The notes: generated from the sequence alone by a model not told the origin. 64,000 nt of DNA from Scenedesmus sp. ARA3 (GCA_004335835.1 RWJK01000451.1:1-64000), one strand, 5' to 3'. Shown: positions 24,801 to 36,826, counted from the stretch's first letter. Translations and numbers: made by a program.

Positions 24801-25861
24801 CTTCAATCATGCCTGCCTGCCTGCTCTGCTGCCCCTCATCACTGCCTGTGCCGTGCGCCAGGTCCCTGGGCGACCTGACCGCCGCCACTGTGGGCTGCAC
24901 CAGCGACCCCGAGGTGTCCTTCACCACACTGCGCCCGGGCGTGGACCACGTGCTGGTCATGGCCAGCGACGGCGTGTGGGACGTGCTCACCAACGAGCAG
25001 GTCTGCGACATCGTGGTGGAGAGCCCCGACCCACACATCGCGTGCAGGTGCGTGGGGCTGCACAGCGGCGGCGGCGGCAGCAGCATGACGCAGGCTGTGG
25101 CGGGGCGTGCCACACCACGGATAGATACAGCAAAGATTGCGGGAGCGTAGCAGCAGCGGCGGCAGCAACGTGCGTCAGGTTGCAGGGTCAAGAGTGCGCT
25201 GAGGTTCGGCTGTGCATGTAACAGTTGCAGCATTTGCATCCATTTGGCAGCATGGCTCACTGTGAAGCGCCGCATTCAAGCTCACAACGCATGCACTGGC
25301 TTCTCACACATGGTGATGTTGTGGTGGTGCTGGCCTGCTGTGCCAGGCGTGTGCTGGACGCTGCGCTGTATGAGTGGGAGGAACGCATGAGCGCGGACAA
25401 CATCACGGTGCTGGTGGTGGAGTTTGACTGGGGCGAGGAGGGCAGCCTCAGCGTGAACAGCATGGACGCGGCGGCGCTGGCCAGCAGCAGCAGCAACAGG
25501 TGAGCGGTGCGGGCCGCAGCTGTGCCTTGCAAGCTGCTGCTGTGTGCGGCCACTGCATGGTGTGCGTCAGCAGCTGCCCTGGCAACGCTGGCTGTGTGCT
25601 GAGGTCATCCCAGGTGCCTAGCTTACGCAGCGCTGCACACTGCCTAAGTGCTGGCGTCGGCAACGCAGAGCGAGCAATGCGATTACAGTGGATGTTGAAT
25701 GCAAATGTTCACTATGGTGGCGTAGCGGACCGGCAAGCTGCGTAGTGCTGACCACTGCCGCTTGCGCTGCATGCTGTGTGCACCTGCGCAGGGTGGAGGA
25801 CATGCCAGCGCCTGAAGCAGCCGGGGTGGCGCCTGCACTTGCATCCCCAGGCCTGGCATGA
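21834..25861 (+). CDS. PP2C (PPM) family protein phosphatase, probably acylated
   Basis: Nine exons in consistent phase: 21834-21851, 21948-23012, 23233-23442, 23741-23833, 24052-24233, 24489-24602, 24862-25047, 25347-25499, 25792-25861; 696 residues. A metal-dependent Ser/Thr phosphatase. The first exon is only 18 nt and encodes MGICAS, a classic N-myristoylation plus S-acylation signal, suggesting membrane attachment. Residues of roughly 7-310 are low-complexity Ala/Gln/Ser. The PP2C core follows with the expected motifs: KRENQDEFF, VFDGHGTFGK (metal-binding D and G), SSGTTASVAY, VASAGDSRA, DHRPRR, IEAAGARV, RSLGDL, MASDGVWDVL and SADNITVLVV. The metal-ligand aspartates of DGHG, SDG and ADN are intact, so it should be active. 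A short tail ends SPGLA. The start was chosen because the 18-nt exon joins exon 2 in phase 0 and makes a known signal; without transcripts that microexon is an inference. Confidence 0.9.
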
Positions 25862-28271
25862 GTGCCGTGCTTGTGTACGGCCAGGGTGGAATGTTCAGGC
25901 TTGTTGTGGGTGTCAGCCTGTCAGCTGAGTGACGTGCTTTGGGTGCTTGCAGGCCTTGTATTGGCAATGTGCGTGGTGCGATGTCAGCAGTTGAATGCTT
26001 GTGCTGTTCTGTCATTTTCAAAACTGTGCGCTGTGTGTGGCGATGCTTCAGACGTCTGAGGATGACCTGCGTCAAGGTGTGTTGCTTTGCAGGTTTCAGG
26101 TGATCAGTACAGCCATATGAACAGTACAGGCACTGCACTGTATCTGCTTACGGAACGTTGTGGCATAGCTTGCCTCAGCTATGCAGCAGTGGTGCAGCAG
26201 TAGACGCCACTTGAGCATTGCAATCATGTGCTGCGCAAGCAGCTTTGGTCACACGTATGATTGTACCGCTACAAGCTGGTATTGTGGATCTGTGCGCTTG
26301 TCGAAGGATCAGCATCGACGTTCAACTGCTTCTTGTGTGTGGTGGTAGCGGCTGCATTGAAGCGAACCCCAGCGTTTTGAAGCCGTGTCAGCATGCATTT
26401 CATGCAGATCAGAATTTTCCATTCATATGAAGCGGCTATGCAGCTGCAACGCTTCATGTTTGCAATGCATGGCCTTGTGTCAGGGTGGTTGCCGTTGCAG
26501 GTGGGCAGCCAGGCGAGCGAGCCTGGTGGGCGCTTCCTGTACGCTCAAGTCTGGCCGAACTGCACAGCTAGCTGATGTGCATGCTGATATGCAGCTGGTG
26601 GCATGCTGAGGGTGGCCTGTGTTTGGCCAAGTGACGCCCCACTGCAGTAAAGCGGGGTGGGTGTTCTGTGATGGTGCAGCACTGTCTGGTACTGGAGCCC
26701 GGCACCGGACCGGCTGCCACTATGCATTGCACCTAGCATGCCTGGATAGGCACAGTGATTGCTGTTTCTGTCAATAGCGAGCATGCGTACCCAAGGCACC
26801 GATGGCAAGGCGATGTTACGGTCGAAATCAATGTGTGCATGCACAGCAGCTTACCTACTGCAGGCGCCATACAATGAGCGTTATGCCAGCAGCTGGCTGC
26901 ATGCACGCCTGCCATGCTGCATGGCAGGCCCTCTGGATGTGAATGATGGCACATGAGTTGTGGCTGCTTCTCTTCCTTCCTTTGTATGCTGTCACAACAA
27001 GTTGTAGTGCTGTTGCGCATCACTAAAAAGCATACTGGCCTATACGGGCCAGCGTTGTGTTATTTTTGCCTCCCCTCATTCTTCACATTTAAGGTGCAGT
27101 ACAGCCAGTGCTGCCAGGTTGTTTATCACGTTTATGCAAGGTACCTTGTTGGGCTCAGGCTGAGCCTGATGGGCCTGAGCCTTTGGTGAACCCTTCAGGC
27201 TGAATTGGTGATTGGCGCAAGGGAACATACTATGTTGGATCAGCGTGCGCTGCACTATATTTTCATTTGCAAGTTGCAGTGCTGCAGAGCCGCGGCTAAG
27301 CTTCGGGATCTGCAGGCAGCGCGTGGTAACTTGCCAACCGCCGGGCAGCCTATCACAGTGTGCCACACTGTGTGTGGTGGCGTGCTTGCAAGCGCTTTGG
27401 TGCCTTGTGGCCCAGCCGAATCCAGTCCTGTTCCTGCGCATATCACATATCTCATAGGACTGCTTTGGCCGTATGAGCCCCGAAAGGCAGCGCTGCTTGT
27501 GCTGCTGCTGACGCTGACGTGGCAGCATTCAGCACTCGCGTGGCTTCAGTGCAGCTCACCTCGACACCAGAAGCACCTGAAAGTTGCCAGAGGTACCTAT
27601 GCGAGGCGATCAGGTGTCGCACCGGTGCGACAAGGGTTCTTGAGCCATATCCGATAGCGGTGTGCAGGTCCTTGATTACTCCCCCAGCCACCCGCCTTCC
27701 GTGCAGACTGGGGAAACGTTTTATTGTAGAAAGCAAGGGTGGATCTCTGTTTGTTTCTTGGGGACACCACAGCAACGACGTAGCTCAACTCTTCTTGCGC
27801 TGCTTCGCACTTAGCAAACGCACAAATTCCGTCATCAAATTAGAGTAACGCGCTTTTGAGATATCTGCTCTCTTCCTCCACTTGCCACCAAGCAAACGAG
27901 GTAGGTAGGGGTGCGCAGCTCCTCCTTGCTTGCGCCAGAGTTGCGGTCGCGAGGCTGTCCTTGCTGGGCTATGCATCATGATCTGTGACTTATACGTTCC
28001 TTGGCAGCGACAGCCAGGGAGCAGGCCATTTTCAGCCTGGGTGCTCAAACAAAGCGAGCTGCTCTGGCATGTCGTCGTTCATGCGCGGCTTGCGTGCTTT
28101 ATTAGTCTAATGATCAGCACCCTATTGGGTAGTCACGTAAGGCTGTTTTAGAGCTTGCGCGACCGCTTTACAAACAACGCCCACAACTTTTGGCGCAACG
28201 TCTTACGGCACCCCGCACGCTGTGTCGATGGGGATTTCCTTCTTCGTTCCGGATGCAGGATCACTTTCACT
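25862..28271 (+). other. PP2C 3' region and PLATZ promoter
   Basis: 2.4 kb with no convincing gene. The first 1.2-1.6 kb is G/T-rich on the + strand like other sense 3' UTRs here, so the PP2C transcript may run far into it. I found no + strand TGTAA between the PP2C stop and the PLATZ start. The right part should hold the PLATZ promoter and includes a 24-nt palindromic element. Confidence 0.45.
27616..27639. repeat. Palindromic 24-nt dispersed element, copy 2
   Basis: GTCGCACCGGTGCGAC is a perfect 16-bp palindrome followed by AAGGGTTC. It lies about 640 bp upstream of the PLATZ ATG and pairs with the imperfect copy at 15377-15400. Confidence 0.5.
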
Positions 28272-30053
28272 ATGATGTCTATGGCGCAGCAGCAGCACAC
28301 CATGTGTGCTATCAACAACAGCATGCAGCAGCAGTTGAGCTGCCCAGCCCTGAGCATCCCAAAGCCTGAGCTTGGCTTTTCACCAGGCGGCAGCCTCACC
28401 TCGCCTGGCAACAGCTGCAGCTCCAGCGGCACGCTGCTGTCAAGCCCCCACTGCAGCCCAGAGGTTACAACTGCCGCCTGCGGGCAGCAGCAGGACATGG
28501 GCATGCTGGCTGCAGCCGGCCACTTTGCTGGCGGCCGCGAGTGGCTGTACCGCCTGGTCACCTTCCCAGCCTACTTCACGCCCTGCGTCGGCTGCTGCGG
28601 CGGCAGCCGCGCGCCCAAGCGCGAGCAGCTCATGACGCTGTTCGACACGTGCAGCCCGTACCAGGTGTACTGCAGCCACTGCCCTGAGGTCAAGGGCCGC
28701 CCTGAGGGCACCCTCCTGCAAGTGCGCCGCTCCGCCTTCAAGGACGTGGTCAAGGCCACAGACATCGCACGCTTCGGCTGCTGCGTGGCGGGCGTGCAGC
28801 AGTACACCCTCAACGGCTCCAAGGTCATCTACCTCAACCGCGAGCAGGCCCCCGAGCGCAAGGGCAGCGGCGCCAGCAGCGCGCCCGCGCAGTGCAGCGT
28901 GGACGGCCGCGCCATGATGGACAAGTCCAGCCAGTACTGCTCGCTTAAGTGCAAGATGCACGCAGAGGACCCAGGCTTCAACACCTGGCTGGACACCCAG
29001 GACCCCTCCGTGCGCATCCTGGCGCAGGCGGCAGCAGATGCGCCGCCAAGGCCCACTGCTGCCTGCAAGCGCGCCAACCCCTGCAGCAGCGCCTGCAGCA
29101 GCGAGAACGCCAGTGCAGCAACAGACGCGCCCGGCAGCGCCGCCAGCAGCGGCAGCCGGCCCGCCAAGAAGCCAGCACGTGCTGCGAGCGGCAGCGTGAG
29201 CAGCGCCGAGGCTGCTGCAGCGGTGGCGGCTGCCGCCATTCCTGCAGCAGTCACCATGGACATGCCTGGCTATGGAGCTCCGTGCATGAGCATGGGCATG
29301 GGCAGCAGGGTGATGGTGGCGCCGCCTGGCGCAGGCAGTTACATGCAGACACCACACCAGGCTCAGCAGCAGCAGACGATGCCAGGCATGCAGCGCGCAG
29401 CATCAGCCTGCCTGCCAGGCAGCAGCACTGCTGCTGCTCCGTCAGGGCTCAGGCGCGTGCGCATCAGCCTGGCAGGCCAGCCGCGCCAGCAGTCTGCACC
29501 CAGTGCGTTCTCACTGGAGGCTGCACTTGCTGATCCCCTGCTGCAGCCTGCTGCTGCTGCAGCTGCTGCGGGCGTGCCAGCTGGCATGGTGTGCGGCAAG
29601 GACTGCCTGCTGCCCTGCTGCAACGAGGACATGTTCAGCCTCAGCGGCAGCTGGGACTCGGCACTCGACTCGGCACTGAGCAGCCCATCTCAGCTTGCAG
29701 GACTCGAAGACCTTGAGGACCTTGAGGCCTGGGCCAGCAGCGGCGCGGAGGATGACGGCTGCTGCATGTCGCCGGCCCTGATCAACGCGCCGCGCAGCGC
29801 GTTTGGCAGCGCGAGCAGCAGCGCCGGCGAGTGGTGGCTGCCGGCTGCCGGGCCGTTTGCGGAGGCTGGCATGGGTGCGCTTGTGGTGGGCGGGGCTGAT
29901 GGCGGTGATGGTGGGCTGCTGGGCGATGCAGAAGATGATGCTGTGCTGCTGCTGCCTGGCAGCGGCAGCGGCAGCGGCTACGAGTGCTGCGACATGGTGA
30001 TGAGCTTGATGGCTGCTGAGAGTCTGTCTGGGGCGGCGCTGATGCTGCACTGA
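28272..30053 (+). CDS. PLATZ-family zinc-dependent DNA-binding protein
   Basis: Single uninterrupted reading frame of 593 residues from the first ATG (MMSMAQQQHTM). PLATZ proteins are plant and algal zinc-dependent factors that bind A/T-rich DNA and usually repress transcription. The domain lies at roughly residues 95-235: WLYRLVTFPAYFTPCVGC, then YCSHCPE, the conserved LLQVRRSAFKDVVKATDI, YTLNGSKVIYLNRE (compare plant INNSKVIFL), and QYCSLKCKMH. Cys/His pairs for zinc are present. Upstream is a Ser/Gln-rich stretch. Downstream lie Ala/Ser-rich low-complexity sequence and an acidic EDLEDLEAWASSGAEDD segment that could be an activation region. Length is two to three times that of typical plant PLATZ proteins because of the added flanks. 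It is one of three intronless genes in the window. The next + strand TGTAAC is almost 5 kb downstream. Confidence 0.9.
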   Translation: MMSMAQQQHTMCAINNSMQQQLSCPALSIPKPELGFSPGGSLTSPGNSCSSSGTLLSSPHCSPEVTTAACGQQQDMGMLAAAGHFAGGREWLYRLVTFPAYFTPCVGCCGGSRAPKREQLMTLFDTCSPYQVYCSHCPEVKGRPEGTLLQVRRSAFKDVVKATDIARFGCCVAGVQQYTLNGSKVIYLNREQAPERKGSGASSAPAQCSVDGRAMMDKSSQYCSLKCKMHAEDPGFNTWLDTQDPSVRILAQAAADAPPRPTAACKRANPCSSACSSENASAATDAPGSAASSGSRPAKKPARAASGSVSSAEAAAAVAAAAIPAAVTMDMPGYGAPCMSMGMGSRVMVAPPGAGSYMQTPHQAQQQQTMPGMQRAASACLPGSSTAAAPSGLRRVRISLAGQPRQQSAPSAFSLEAALADPLLQPAAAAAAAGVPAGMVCGKDCLLPCCNEDMFSLSGSWDSALDSALSSPSQLAGLEDLEDLEAWASSGAEDDGCCMSPALINAPRSAFGSASSSAGEWWLPAAGPFAEAGMGALVVGGADGGDGGLLGDAEDDAVLLLPGSGSGSGYECCDMVMSLMAAESLSGAALMLH

Positions 30054-33000
30054 TGTGCTAACTGGCCCTGGTGCAGGTTGTGAGCTCAGCCTACTGACTT
30101 GATGAATTTGTTGTCGCGGGCCGGTCGCATACAGTGCCTGGGCATTGCGGCTTGCTGGCGAGTTTAAACTATGCGTAGATGGCGGTGTGTGCGGGGCCTG
30201 GGACTTAGCGGGCCCTGCATGTGGAATGGCTCCAGTGTGAGATTGCAATTTTGTAGCTGTGTGTGTGTGTGTGTGTGCCCTGTTGCTGCTGCTCCTGATG
30301 ACCACTGGGCAGCTTTGGAGGCCTGCGTGCACCACGGCTAGGTTATTGTTAGCCAGCAGTTGAATACAACTGCTAGCCGGCTGTTGAGAGTGCAACAGCC
30401 AGTTATAGTTCTCTCTTCCCAGGTTGCTGCGTGTGTGGCTAGGTTTGCTTTGCATGCTTGCCTGGTTGCTGCGCAGCTGCTTGCGCTTTGATTGGCTCAG
30501 GTGGCAGTAGGGGAGGCGTGAGTGATGCCAGTGCCGCGGGGTGGCTGGTTGCTGCTCTTGGATTGAGCACGGGCAGGGTGCGGCAGTTGGATGGCCTTCA
30601 GCTGGCATTGCTCTGAATCAAACTGCAGGCATGCAGCGGTGTGCATGATCAAGAACTTGCAGTGAAATTGCGGGCACTGGCTTGGCACGCTCGCGGTGTT
30701 TGAGGGCACGCAGAAACGCGGCATGCAGCTGCCTGCAGGCTGTCACTGCGATGAACGCATGCATGTCTGCGAGCAGGGTACTTTCAAACCAACCGATTGT
30801 TATGCTGATGTGCTGGCGCTGCAAACAGCAGCAGTAGCAGCAGCTTGACAATCTGACAGGTGTGATGGATTAGGTGTGATGGAGGCAATAGCCACATCGG
30901 CGATGGATGGGGCAATGTGGTACGCATTTGGCACAGTTGCAGGAGTGCGGGACTGTGGAGGAGGCAGGGAAGGGCTGGGAGAGCCGCGGCGCCTGTGCTT
31001 GCAGTGCCGGCGCAGGTGTGTATTACACCTGCGCTGCGCCTGCAAGCGCGTTTTGGGGCCGGAGAGGCGCGGCCTGGGTGGGGTGGATGGCTGGACATGG
31101 GAGAAGAGCTGAGCACTGGGTGCACTGGATGAGGGTTGGCGGGCAGGGCAGGGCAGGGCAGGGGCGCCCCGTGGTGCAGAGTAGGCTTCGGATGTTGTTG
31201 CCGTACATCGCAACACTGCTGCGTCATGGGCGGTGTTGTGGTGGCGGTGCGGCTCCTGGTTGGGCTGTGTGCTGGTGGGGTGGGGCCCGGGCGGCTGGCA
31301 GGGTAGTGCAGGCAGGAGGTGAAGATTGCGCCCCAACCTGCAAGCAATCCAGAGAGGCTGGTTGTGTGTCAGCTCATTTATCATGTGTGTACAGCGTTAT
31401 TACGATCATCTTGTTGAGAGAGCTCCCCTTGGGGTGCGCCTCTGAGTGCAGTTTTGTAGCGTGCATTGTTGCTGCGAGCCTTGTTCTTTGTGTGTGTGCA
31501 ATGTGTGTAGTGCCACGGCGAGCCTGCAGCGCCATGCATGCAAGCTGCCTGGCTTCAACCACACACACACCGGCAGGCGTATGCTGCCTGAGTCTTGTGC
31601 GCGTGTACCGCTCTCATGTGATGGCCGGTGTGTTCTTGTTGCCCGCGTGGCGATCAGCAGCTTGATATGCTGTATGTGCTTGTTCCGTGCTCTAGTAGCG
31701 ACAGAGAGCCAGCAGCCTGGCTGCAACTTGCTGCTGCCCGCGCAGCGTGCCTTTTGGCCACAGGCCTCCTGCATTCCAGCATGCTTGTGTGAGGGCATGT
31801 TGCAACGGCAGCAGCAGATGGAGGCTGTTGGTTGTTTGGTGGGTTGGAGTAGACTATGCATGCCGCCTGACACGCACATATACGGTGCCGCTGTTTTGTT
31901 GCTGTTGTTTAGGCCCGCGTGGTGCCTGCTGAGTTGGCGCCAGCGCACTCAAAATCAAACGGCCCGTGTTAGGGCCCATCTGCGCTGCTAGTTGTGAGGG
32001 TTCTAGGGTGCTGGCGGCGTGTGGTTCTGAAACCTGAAACATGCATAGGTTTGCATAGCGTGTTGAGTGCTTTGCATGCGCGCCTTTGCTGGCTGGCAGG
32101 CCCGCTACTACTATTGGCATGATGGCTGGGCCTGTCAGCCAGCTTGGCGGCTAGCTGGCTGGGGCTCTAGTGAGCCACTCAAACCGACCACTTCTGTGTT
32201 CTTTGTTTGGATCCCGCCTTCTGCGCAGGCCACTGCTGCGTGTGTAGGAGCATGATCAGAAAGGAGTGCGTCGCTGGCTGTGCTTGCTGCTTGGTTGTAT
32301 GTCTGGGCTGGATGGCTGGGCTGTGCGACTGCTCTTGCACCCACAAAACCAGTAGATGTGCGGTGCTGTCTGTGTTTAGCTTGATTTGAAGCCTGCTGTG
32401 CGCAATTGTGCTGCAGGTGGCTGCGGTGTGTGTGTCTTGTGTTGTCATGAGAGAGGGCATGCGAGAGAGTGACTCGTCATCGCTTGGGACTGGGCCGAGT
32501 TCCTATCTTGTGGGGCGCAGCAGGCGTCACCCGCCAGCGCGCCCCTTGTCACGCCACCAATGAACAGCTGCTGCTGCGCTCTGAGATGGGCTTTCACTGC
32601 GCAGCAGCAGCGCATAGTAGGGCGTTCACACTTGACACGCCGCACGCATGTCATTGCATGCATGTGGTTGGCAGCGGGCCCTGCCTGAGGTTGGCCTCCA
32701 GGGCTACATAGTTGGCTGGTTTTGGTTTATTTCCAGTTGTGCGCGGGGTTGATTTGCAGTCTTTTCCGCAGGGGCGATTTCCAGTTGTGCGCGGACGCGA
32801 GGATATGCTGGCTTATCACCATCTGCGCTGTTGTTGACTGAGCCGTCGCGTCTTGATACTATTACGCTACCTCTACTTTTTGCCGAGTTTGCGTCACCTT
32901 CTGTCTCTCGCGCGCATAGTGGTCGAGTTGGTGTAGGAGAGCTGAGTCTTGTGTGCTCTTGCACCTGGTGTGTGTCTCGCTGCAGCTTGCAGCCACGCCT

Positions 33001-35022
33001 ACAGTTTTGGGGCACCAAGGAGTATCATTGGGCTGACAGGCGATTGTTGGTCAGGAGGTTTTGTCACAGCTGCTCACAATGTCTGTGGCGCAGCGCTGTT
33101 TACTTCTCTTGGCGTCTATCCGTCACGCGCTGCGCACCACTCTTGACTGCAGCAGAGTGTCAGAGGGTCTTGGGCGCAGCCGGCAGCTTTCATTTGCAAC
33201 CTACGTGGACCGAGCACGTTGTACATTGCATGCATGACACACCATGCATGCTGGCAGGGAGAGCTCACTGGCGCTGACATGCAGACAGCCGCTGCGTGCA
33301 TGTGCGCTGCTTTTCTTTTATGCATGCTTTTTCTTTTGGCTCTAAGGCTGATTTTGTGTGGCAGTTGTATGCCATCTTTCGCTCACACCTGGCGAGTTGA
33401 TCGGTCTTGCAGAGTACCCAGCCGTTGGGTTGGTACAGTGCAGCTTGCAGATGCTGCGGTGTGTGTCCGCTCAGCAGCAGCGCAATCTCAAAAAGGCACA
33501 GAAGCGCAAAGTGCAGTGCTTTCGCTTCCAGTTTTGGGGCATAGGGCGGGACTTGTATGTTACGGCGGGCCAGCAGCACTACGATTATTTCGTTGAGTGT
33601 TCAAAACAGTTGCAGTTTGTACTTGTTGCTGTTTCGTGGCACCGCACATGCATGTGTGCGGGCGTGTCTGTGCAGGGCAGAGGGCGTGTGGGCTTGTGTG
33701 GTGTGCAGTAAAACACACACTAGTATGCGTGTGGCTGCGTGAAGCAGTACAATGCTTCGCGGGTAAGCCTGGCCGCAGGTGCAGCTTGGAGGCTGGCTAT
33801 GCTGTGCTTGCTGAGCATTTATGACGGGCAATCGCACACAACAAGACGTGCAGGTTGACCCGCAGTAGGGCTTGCTTCAAAGCCTGCAATGCCGCATCCT
33901 TTGTGTAGCACATACTCGCCATGCTGCGTCTGCAGCTGCCTGTTTGCGTCAGGTGGGTGTGTGTGTTTCTCATCTGTTAGCCCGGGCTGATGGGCTTGCT
34001 GTTGTTGTGAGGTGTACTGTTGTGCTGTGTACTGGCCGATCACTCTTTCTCGGGCCATGGAGAATGCAAGAGTGTTGTACGTCTTGTGTATCACCTGCGC
34101 GATAGGCCGAATCAAACTGCGCGGCGGTTGTGTGGCTTTACTGTCATGCGGTGCGCAGCGCAGCGGCTCTCTGTCACACTTGTTGTAGTAGTTCCACCTG
34201 AGAAGACATGCTTGTATGAATTGGTTGCCTAGTGGATGGTCAGCTTGTTGTCATAGTAATATCTACACGAATGCAAGGGCTGCTGCCTCACTTGGTTACT
34301 GCATCCGTTTGCAGCGGTGAGCAAAGACTGCTGTGGTGTAGGCCAGCAGCCAGCACTGTTCATGTTGAGGAGTACCATACTACTTAGGCTAATACTTGGT
34401 CATATGAGCATACTATGTACGCTGGTGCTTGGTTACACGTGCATCTACACATTATCCCGTCGGCTTTTGCACTGTTGGTTCTCTTGAGCTCTTTATTTAT
34501 CTCAGCCAGGCCGTTGAGCGGCAGCTGCTGCATCCAGCAAGCAATGAACACAATGCACAGCAGGTGCCGCCAGCCCGCACCAGCAGTTGTCACAACCAAT
34601 CTCTGTGCGCGTTGACGTGTTGGTGGTGCAACACGCTGTTGGCCTGCAGCTTGTGCCGGCCACGTGTATGCTGTGATGACGGAGCAGTGCTGGTGCTGGC
34701 AGCCTCATTGCAGCGTGGAAGACAGCTCTTTCAAGGATGGATGTGGTGGCCGGTTGTGTGCCACGCAAATGGGTTTCTTTTGCATGGGAGCTCAGCTGCT
34801 GTGTTGAGGCACTTGGCGCAGCACAGTTGGGCACACCGGTCGTGCGTGTGATGGTCCTGCTGCAGTGTATTGTGCCATGCATGAGCTATACATGCTGTCA
34901 TGTGAAGGGTACAGTGTTTGAAGCTGAACCCGTTGAGCTGCTGTGTGGCTGGCGGTGGGCAGAGCATCACGAAAGGGCGACACATACGTATGCATGCGAT
35001 GTTTACGTATGTCATCAAACGT
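30054..35022 (+). other. G/T-rich, gene-free block; candidate giant PLATZ 3' UTR
   Basis: Nearly 5 kb with no recognisable coding exon. The + strand is G/T-rich throughout. A manual scan found no TGTAA on the + strand between the PLATZ stop and 35023, while TTACA (the signal on the other strand) occurs near 31023 and 34432. Open frames of up to 250 codons here have compositions that follow the nucleotide skew and match no family. A very long 3' UTR or a separate sense non-coding RNA would both fit. Confidence 0.45.
30258..30277 (+). repeat. (TG)10 microsatellite
   Basis: Ten TG dinucleotides in the G/T-rich block 200 nt after the PLATZ stop codon. Confidence 0.9.
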
Positions 35023-35028
35023 TGTAAC
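35023..35028 (+). terminator. First TGTAAC downstream of PLATZ
   Basis: First + strand TGTAAC after the PLATZ stop, at a distance of 4.97 kb. Shortly beyond it, base composition changes from G/T-rich to A/C-rich on the + strand, as expected at the boundary with the convergent HPt transcript. Confidence 0.4.
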
Positions 35029-35302
35029 ATAGTGCTGCACCCGAGCTGAGCTGTCCCTTGCAAACAGTACTGCACTATAGTACTGCACTATCAACCTCCC
35101 AAGCGGTGCCGTAACTACCAGAGACCGGGTCACTCAAGTGTGCTGTGCTAGCAAGGACCATAGCCGCTGCTGCTGGCAATATCCTGGCCTGATGTGTTGG
35201 TCGCTTCAGACTGTACCAAGAGTTGCAGGAAATGCATTTTGCAATAGTTGAATGCAACCGTTGCACCTTGCGATAACACTGTGTTACTATCGCTCACTCC
35301 AA

Positions 35303-35309
35303 TATAAAG
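35303..35309 (+). promoter_or_regulatory. TATAAAG, possible antisense promoter
   Basis: TATAAAG preceded by CCAA inside the putative HPt 3' region, oriented so that a transcript would be antisense to HPt. The next ATG (MAA then stop) opens no long frame. Weak evidence. Confidence 0.25.
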
Positions 35310-36258
35310 AAGGCGCCCCCGCCACTATGGCTGCTTAAACTGTCTGCCGTCCAGGAGTGTCTGCGACTGAGCTGACCGAGCATGTGGCTAGTTGAACCTG
35401 CAGCTGGCACCTGAATTTGGTCAAGTGCATACGTGTGAAAAGGCAGTTTTACTTGTATTGCAGGCAAGCCCATGCTTGTACTGCATACTTGTATTGCAGA
35501 CAGTCTTCACATGTTTACCCTTGTGCCCTTCATATCGCAACACTTCCCCTCCAATAGCAGTCTTGAAGCACGGTGGCTCATGTCACTGGAAGCCACCCAG
35601 CGCCCAGTTCACCACCGCATAGGCCAACTGCAGATCCCAAACCACCAGCTGTCTTTGTCCGTGACACTGAGGGAGCACCCCACCACGGGCGTGCACATGG
35701 GAACTTAAAAAGAGCGCTAGCGCTGTTCAGGCATGCTTCAGGGACATAGGAGGCACTGATGCTCCTTCAACACGCCCCGACAACAGCATGCTAAACTGCA
35801 ACTAGTTCCTGACAGCACGTGGCATGCCAAGCAGCCACATCATCCATGCTAGCAGCAGCTGTGACTGCACCAGCCTGGCGCCAGCAACACAACGCTGATT
35901 CGGCGCAACATTCAGCTTCCACAAGCATTGCGATGAGCTGTGATGCAAGCACTCACACAAACCACAACCTACGTGGCAACCAAACGACACGACACATACA
36001 CACACGGCGACAGCAGGGCACCCATTGCTCAACAGCCAGCGCTAAGCAGCACCAGCCAGAACCGTTCTCTGGCACACCAACCAAACTGCTGATGCGCCAC
36101 CCTATGTACGCCACGCTCTGTCTGCATGAGATTGGATGACATATCTGATGCATGCATATGATGAATGCACGCCATCCCTGTTGCGCGCGCACTGACAACG
36201 GGGCCAATTTGCAATCCGCAGCTGCAGACAGCTGCACCTCCTTGACAGGAGAGGTGCA

Positions 36259-36330
36259 GCCAGCACACTTGCTTGGCTGCAAGCCAGCACACTTGCTGCC
36301 CTGCAAGCCAGCACACTTGCTTGCCTGCAA
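36259..36330. repeat. Three tandem 24-bp units
   Basis: Three adjacent copies starting GCCAGCACACTTGCT, differing at one to three positions near the unit end. It lies in the probable HPt 3' UTR. An open frame across it on the minus strand is a composition artefact. Confidence 0.85.
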
Positions 36331-36826
36331 ACATTCTATACCCTGTGCCACAGCTGCAACAACCTCCCCAGCTCAACACACTCCTTAAAACAAGCACAGC
36401 AGTGCGGTGCATGAGCAAAAGAACGAAATAATATTGGAAGCACAGCAACATGGTTACTGCCGTTTGAGACTGATGCAGGAGGGCGTGCCCAGAGCGCATC
36501 GGCCCGTTGCTGCTTCACCTACACATGCATGGCTGCTGCAATCAGCAGTAAACGTGTTGTACAACGCGGACTGCACAGCTCCGCACATGCATGCTGACAC
36601 AGGGATATCCCTCAGCGTATGTGTGCAGCTGCACAGAAAGCAGCTACATGTAAAACCAGCTCCAGTCATGCTGCTGAATGATGGGCACGCAGCATGATTG
36701 CTAGCAACCACCAATGCTCACAAGTGCCGTCTGCAACAGCAGCAGACAGACCCTAGCAGCTTGCTGCTGCTACTGCTGCTGCTCACCCAAGCACCTCAGC
36801 AGATCTGGCACTGCTGCGCTGCAGCG

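Larger units (their letters stand above)
35029..36826 (-). other. A/C-rich block; probable HPt 3' region
   Basis: 1.8 kb without a recognisable gene. From about 35500 the + strand is A/C-rich, so the minus strand is G/T-rich, which in this window marks sense 3' UTR. It probably belongs to the minus-strand HPt gene. No minus-strand TGTAA was found in it. Confidence 0.4.

Noticed and set aside
27585..27800. Minus-strand frame suggestive of transposon debris
   Set aside because: No transposase or reverse-transcriptase motif and no terminal repeats seen; only the 24-nt palindromic element stands out.
28440..30608. 305- and 365-codon minus-strand frames over PLATZ
   Set aside because: High-GC antisense frames with no domain; the + strand PLATZ frame is unambiguous.
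30907..31991. 252- and 181-codon + strand frames in the G/T-rich block
   Set aside because: Composition follows the nucleotide skew (Cys, Val, Gly, Trp rich), with no domain and no splice partner; treated as non-coding.
36259..36330. CRISPR-like array
   Set aside because: Only three directly adjacent 24-bp units without spacers, in a eukaryotic genome: a minisatellite.
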